Position numbers and translations under genes: made by a program. The notes under the pieces are model-generated. The model worked only from the letters and a program-made list of their open reading frames with translations. It ran no database searches and was not told where the DNA came from. A stretch of DNA of 35,602 nucleotides from Branchiostoma floridae (lineage: Eukaryota > Chordata > Leptocardii > Amphioxiformes > Branchiostomatidae). Shown one piece after another: positions 32,701 through 35,602 of the stretch (position 1 is the first letter of the stretch; each line of letters starts with the position of its first letter). The stretch is taken from assembly GCF_000003815.2 (NCBI RefSeq), contig NC_049982.1, positions 30,873,869 through 30,909,470 of the forward strand. The letters are read 5' to 3'.

Positions 32701-34762
32701 GATTTACAAAAAATCATGCAGTGCATGCTGTATAGTCATGTACATATGATTATGTGTTGGATTATTTTCAGCTCTGCTTCTCAGTTGATACTATATCAAG
32801 ACATGTTTTTTGCACTAAAGCTTTGTCTTGAATCATGGTGAATGCAAAACATTGCAACACATGTAACTATGACATCATACAATAATGAGCATCATTGTAA
32901 TTATGTCACTGTGATGCAGTGGTTGGCAAAAGGCAGGTGTTGTGCAAAAAATGTATTTACAACAACAGCAATTGCTTGTATTGGTATTGTATGTTGAAAA
33001 AGATTTGCCATACCATCTGCTCTCACTTCGATTGGTCCACTGCTACAGATGGAGCTGGTTGGGAAATTTGCATCAGCAAAAACTGTGAGGGAAGAGGAGG
33101 GGGAAAATGTACAAAGATACGTCATTTAACCAATGAGGGCCTGCATGGAGGTATCTGTGCAATGCTTAACGATTAAATATAGGAGGCCAAGCTATGTTTA
33201 ACCCTGGGAGGCCTGGTAACACTTAAAGGTATGCTACGTAATTATCTTTGTGACCTCTCAAGTTAGACCCTCTTGGCTGTAAGCAACAACTTCCAGGCCC
33301 AGTAGGCACCCTAGGGGGTGGGCTAATGAGTTTATCACACTCCAGCTGGCTACAGGGGAAGATCTTCTAAACTAGACAGACAACATTTTCGCAAAAATTC
33401 AGAATGTTTTCCTTGTATACTATACTATAGTGTCTTGTCAACTATTCGCACACAATACCACAGTAGAAGCCAGTTAATTGCACAAGAGAATAACGCATAC
33501 TTCTGTTTAACTGCACGGAATCCCCAAATCCCAAGCTCAGGTGCGGTGAAGTTCAGCTTATTAAACTTTGCATTATTGCTCCAGCCGGATAATTGCACAA
33601 ATCTGGCAAATAGGCAGTGCAATTAAGCGGCTTCTACTGAACTGTTATACATAGTACAAACTACAATGCTATTAAAACTTTCTCACAACACAAAAGCTTA
33701 ATATGGATCAAAATTTCAATGACCACTACTGTCGCCTTCTTCAGGATCAATACTGATCAATATTCACTTCAGAATTTAAACTTGTGAGAGTTACAGACAC
33801 AATTGATCTAATATTCACACAAATTGATCTTACAATTACATTACGGATACGTCGCATCACTGATTGATAATGAATGCCAGAAAATTTATAATGCCCACCA
33901 TTTCAGCTCCATGTTGTCTGGTCAAAAGTACCCTGATTTATTTAATCATATGGCAATCCCATATGGTCTAGTGGTTAGGATTTGGCGCTCTCACCGCCAA
34001 GGCCCGGGTTCGATTCCCGGTGTGGGAACCAATGAAACAACCAGAGGGGCGAGTAGAACAGAAAGAAATAACATCCCGACTCCCGGGATTCGAACCCGCG
34101 CCGAACCCGGGCAGCCGGATCACAAATCACGACTGCTATCGCTGTCGCCACAAAAGCACTAGTGCCCTTGAGCAAGGACGATAGGCATGAGTACTTAAAC
34201 ACCACTAGAAATAGTCCTGTTCCTTTTAGACTTTATCTAACGTTATGTATAGCCCAGCAATTCAGTGTGGATGTGTTGAAAGACTTCTGACAACAGTAAA
34301 CTAGGAGACTGATATCTTACACAGATTTGAATATTTTAATAACAAATTGTTGTGTAAGGTGACAAACTAATCGAACTTCCAGTGTCTTTTAATTCATAAA
34401 TTGCCTTTTAAAGCTCTTTGTTTCAACTAGCCCAATATCCATGAAATTTTTCAAACAACACTCATCATGAAAGGAAGGTGTCATTTTTTGAGTGCTCTCG
34501 ACAGAAATCACAGAACCCAGGTCCAACGTTCATACAAGCATCTAGGTCAAAGGTCACTCTACTTCCCAAACATAAATCCGACGATTTCACGTAAGCGTTA
34601 TACGAATTCTGAGCAAGCAAATGAGGTGTTACTTGGCAAAACAAATCTCTGTGTTGTATTAGATATCGCAGACGTACCTATTTCGTCGCCATGGCCCATA
34701 CGGGCGAGCACGAACAACAATTCTGGGGACAGGATACGAGGAATGCCTTTTAGGACCACCAT
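25966..34762 (-). CDS. FUOM: Fucose mutarotase, copy B (complete, six exons)
   Basis: RbsD/FucU-family fucose mutarotase of 151 residues, close to the length I recall for vertebrate FUOM. It interconverts L-fucose anomers in the cytosol for salvage to GDP-fucose. Exons: 34762-34678, 33082-33014, 29897-29827, 28720-28622, 27914-27841, 26023-25966; all borders GT/AG and phases consistent. Seen in the protein: MGHGDEI (His24, Asp26), ADANFPTSSIC (Asp32), IEVRADG (Arg49), LLPLDTYVESP, TPVWDTY, ERFAFYERAKKAFAVVATG, and ETALYGNIILKKG (Tyr138, Asn140) before the stop. The His/Asp and Tyr-Gly-Asn positions match those known to line the active site in RbsD/FucU proteins. All family-conserved blocks are intact, so this is probably the functional copy. 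Introns total about 8.3 kb, against about 2.9 kb for the same span in copy A, mainly from transposon insertions. Very secure. Confidence 0.96.
26171..26208. repeat. Perfect 18-bp-arm hairpin
   Basis: TGACTGACTAGAATGCTT, two T, then its exact reverse complement. It lies in FUOM-B intron 5, about 150 bp from exon 6 (upstream of it in transcript order). Confidence 0.95.
26334..26699. mobile_element. Non-autonomous hAT-type element with 8-bp target duplication
   Basis: Ends CAGGGCTTTAGCCAGC and GCTGGCTAGAGCCCTG (one mismatch), flanked by perfect AATAGAAT direct repeats at 26326-26333 and 26700-26707. 366 bp, no transposase. CAGGG-type ends plus an 8-bp duplication are hAT hallmarks. Confidence 0.88.
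26752..26872. repeat. (GT)n microsatellite
   Basis: Interrupted GT tract next to the 3' end of the LINE, in FUOM-B intron 5. Confidence 0.9.
26879..27618 (-). mobile_element. 5'-truncated L2/CR1-like LINE with reverse transcriptase fragment
   Basis: Minus-strand frame from about 27615 to the stop at 27047 reads YSLCGEALTGVKSHPYLGVQ, LRWDTHINHATSKAGKVLG, then ALVRPHLEYSATVWDPY and VQRRAARVTLNDY: the post-catalytic end of an L2/CR1/jockey-type reverse transcriptase. A 3' UTR follows, ending in (ATG)n at 26893-26880. The 5' break abuts duplicated FUOM intron sequence. The frame is open, suggesting a fairly recent insertion after the FUOM duplication. Confidence 0.88.
27841..27914 (-). CDS. FUOM: FUOM-B exon 5
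   Basis: 74 nt, donor GTGAGA. Encodes TPLEQVERFAFYERAKKAFA then VVATG. Confidence 0.97.
28622..28720 (-). CDS. FUOM: FUOM-B exon 4
   Basis: 99 nt, acceptor CTGTAG, donor GTAAGT. Encodes AAVMDLVPGDKEKGLKTPVW then DTYRGLLKEAGST. Confidence 0.96.
29036..29614. mobile_element. Fold-back element with arms of about 190 bp
   Basis: Left arm (CGACCACAAACAACTAC, TATGCAGTGTATA, CTCTGGAGACA, CCTACGTATTCAC) is matched inversely at 29455-29614. The middle of about 200 bp is unique. It lies in FUOM-B intron 3 and is absent from copy A. Non-coding. Confidence 0.85.
29666..29705. repeat. (CA)n in FUOM-B intron 3
   Basis: Counterpart of the expanded tract at 1643-1848 in copy A. Confidence 0.9.
29827..29897 (-). 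CDS. FUOM: FUOM-B exon 3
   Basis: 71 nt, acceptor AATAAG, donor GTGAGT. Encodes HCIPALLKAVLELLPL then DTYVESP, the family-consensus form. Confidence 0.95.
29938..30075 (+). repeat. tRNA-derived SINE in FUOM-B intron 2
   Basis: Box A-like TAGCCTAGTGG (29944-29954), box B-like GGTTTGATTCC (29982-29992), then AAAGGCACGACTTCCATC. A degenerate copy sits at the same intron position in FUOM-A. Confidence 0.7.
30306..31081. mobile_element. 776-bp TIR element, family M2 with internal insertion
   Basis: Same GTCTCCAAGCAGACCCTACG termini and TA flanks as 16655-16831, but about 620 bp are inserted near the middle (about 30407-31030). The insert holds palindromes AAATAAACGTACC+GGTACGTTTATTT (30408-30433) and GCGTACCGGTACGC (near 30666), and may be a second, unclassified element. 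Confidence 0.85.
31333..32174. mobile_element. 842-bp non-autonomous TIR element, family M3
   Basis: Ends CAGTCAAACCTGCCC(A/G)AG and inverse, with TA on both sides. GGTGGTCGCTGAGAAGAG recurs near both ends in direct order. No transposase frame. FUOM-B intron 2. Confidence 0.85.
32175..33013 (-). other. FUOM-B intron 2, exon-proximal part
   Basis: Bases about 32575-32720 are similar to 2450-2600 in copy A (GATATATTGAAAGTGACAGT), which shows the duplication includes introns. No extra exon seen. Confidence 0.7.
33014..33082 (-). CDS. FUOM: FUOM-B exon 2
   Basis: 69 nt, same length and phases as copy A. Encodes FADANFPTSSICSSGPIEV then RAD. Confidence 0.96.
33713..33744 (-). ncRNA. Hammerhead-like motif e
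   Basis: Minus strand: CTGAAGA, stem II GGCGAC with a C-to-T decayed partner GTCATT, then GAAAT, with flanks TTGATC and TTTGATCC that can pair. Relic. Confidence 0.4.
33957..34028 (+). tRNA. tRNA-Glu (anticodon CTC) or tRNA-Glu-headed SINE
   Basis: Complete cloverleaf: acceptor TCCCATA/TGTGGGA with one G-U pair, box A TGGTCTAGTGG, anticodon CTC at 33990-33992, box B GGTTCGATTCC. Close to the metazoan tRNA-Glu consensus. No T4 terminator follows until about 34224, and an inverted tRNA-like unit plus a SINE-type CCCTTGAGCAAGGAC follow, so it may be the head of a SINE. It lies in FUOM-B intron 1, antisense. Confidence 0.65.
34075..34151 (-). repeat. Inverted tRNA-like unit
   Basis: Minus strand: box A-like TGGCGACAGCGATAGC and intact box B GGTTCGAATCC (34096-34086). 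Poor cloverleaf, so tRNA-derived repeat rather than a gene. Confidence 0.55.
34678..34762 (-). CDS. FUOM: FUOM-B exon 1
   Basis: 28 codons plus one base, ATG at 34762, donor GTACGT. Starts MVVLKGIPRILSPELL, with one Val more than copy A. Confidence 0.96.
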
Positions 34763-35602
34763 CTTGAAAATTACCCACGATGCATCAGTAACGTGAGAAC
34801 TCCGTTAAGCGAACTTGACCTTGGATTTTTTTCCGCTCATACAATAAAACTAGTCAAGATATAAAACCGTACCAAGTTTCAGAGCTGAAATCCAAATGGT
34901 TCCTGAGATATGGCCAACTTTGCACTTCGACGCCTAGCACAGGTGTCGGCCCCGTACAAGGGCTATCTGAGGGGCCGTTAATTGGTCTCATTATCTCAAC
35001 AAATCTAATATTCTGGTTGACTTTTTCTTCTAAAAAGAGCTTGCCAGACCTTATTCTAACGTTTTGAGTGATTGGGGGTGGGGGTTAGTCTTTTTTTCGG
35101 CGGAAAAGGGGGGGGGGGTAGAGCGGGTATTGGCTTAAGCATAGGGCGCGGTCTTGGCGGCCATTGCCATGGTAACGGCGGGTCTGACGGTAACAAAAAT
35201 GTTATAGTTCAAGTCAGTCGACGTCAGTACCTAACCTAACCTGTCGATTCATTCTGACCAACCAGACTGAGATATACACACAAGATATGCAGGGTTTGGC
35301 CAATCAAAAGGAGCGAAACATATGCCAGAGCATAGCTAGGAAAGCACGTCACCGGAACGTACTGCGCCTGCGCAAACCCTGATAGTTTGGGGCTTGGTTT
35401 GGTCAACGTTGCATTAAAATCCCGCTTGTTGCACAGTATATGTTAGAGACATGGTTTCGTGTAAAACGTACACGGAGTTTTACCCTTATATACGCACGTA
35501 CTTTCTTAAATGCGGCCCTTTAGTAAACCGGGGTTTAGCATGTCTATACTTTTCGCGAGCGCACTGTGTCAGGCATGATCTAGGAGACCCTATACCTGAC
35601 TT
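34763..35602 (-). promoter_or_regulatory. Upstream region of FUOM-B
   Basis: GC-rich patch at 35100-35180 with GGCGGCCATTGCCATGG (YY1-like), a G-rich stretch at 35075-35120, CCAAT at about 35300 and TGCGCCTGCGCA at 35363-35374 (NRF-1-like). Bases 34800-34930 look like dispersed repeat. No coding exon seen. Promoter role inferred. Confidence 0.35.

Noticed and set aside
34467-34796. 109-codon plus-strand frame
   Set aside because: It is the antisense of FUOM-B exon 1; the similar stretch near 3570 is the antisense of copy A exon 1.
35075-35120. Possible G-quadruplex in G-rich tracts (also near 7353 and 23215)
   Set aside because: Only two or three usable G runs with a long T-rich spacer; long G homopolymers are also prone to assembly error.

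Overview
The window reads as animal genomic DNA, most likely from a cephalochordate (Branchiostoma-like amphioxus). Coding sequence is cut into short exons with GT/AG borders. Introns are rich in CA/GT microsatellites, tRNA-derived SINEs and fold-back DNA elements. The proteins are deuterostome-like members of ordinary metazoan families. The species is an inference from style, not proven. Two 100-base N runs (3664-3763 and 15421-15520) are assembly gaps.

Layout. (1) 368-3655, minus strand: five exons of a fucose mutarotase gene (FUOM family, copy A); its last exon lies beyond the left edge. (2) 3764-7775: mostly non-coding, with one unassigned minus-strand first exon (5211-5370) just below a perfect RFX X-box. 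(3) 7965-21223, plus strand: a SLC6 neurotransmitter-symporter gene whose sequence is closest, in my judgement, to the invertebrate Inebriated (Ine) group. Thirteen exons join in frame, but the exon for the end of extracellular loop 4 plus TM8 is absent and probably lies in the N gap at 15421-15520. (4) 21224-25965: no gene; a fold-back element with hammerhead-ribozyme-like cores, then tandem repeats. (5) 25966-34762, minus strand: a complete six-exon FUOM gene (copy B, 151 residues) with introns swollen by transposons. (6) 34763-35602: presumed promoter side of copy B.

The two FUOM copies share exon lengths, splice phases and recognisable intron sequence, so they come from one duplication; the SLC6 gene now sits between them on the opposite strand. 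FUOM interconverts the alpha and beta anomers of L-fucose for the fucose salvage route. The SLC6 protein would be a plasma-membrane Na+/Cl- symporter for an amino-acid-like or osmolyte substrate. Nothing suggests the two functions are linked; the arrangement looks like a by-product of duplication.

The rest is mobile-element debris. It includes several TA-flanked inverted-repeat elements, one with its empty site preserved in the paralogous intron; a hAT-type element with a perfect 8-bp target duplication; a 5'-truncated L2/CR1-like LINE; SINEs; and five decayed hammerhead-like motifs of the kind carried by Penelope-like elements. I found no clearly new multi-gene system. The items most worth checking are the FUOM duplication and its uneven divergence, the missing SLC6 exon, the hammerhead relics next to the SLC6 stop codon, and the X-box first exon.
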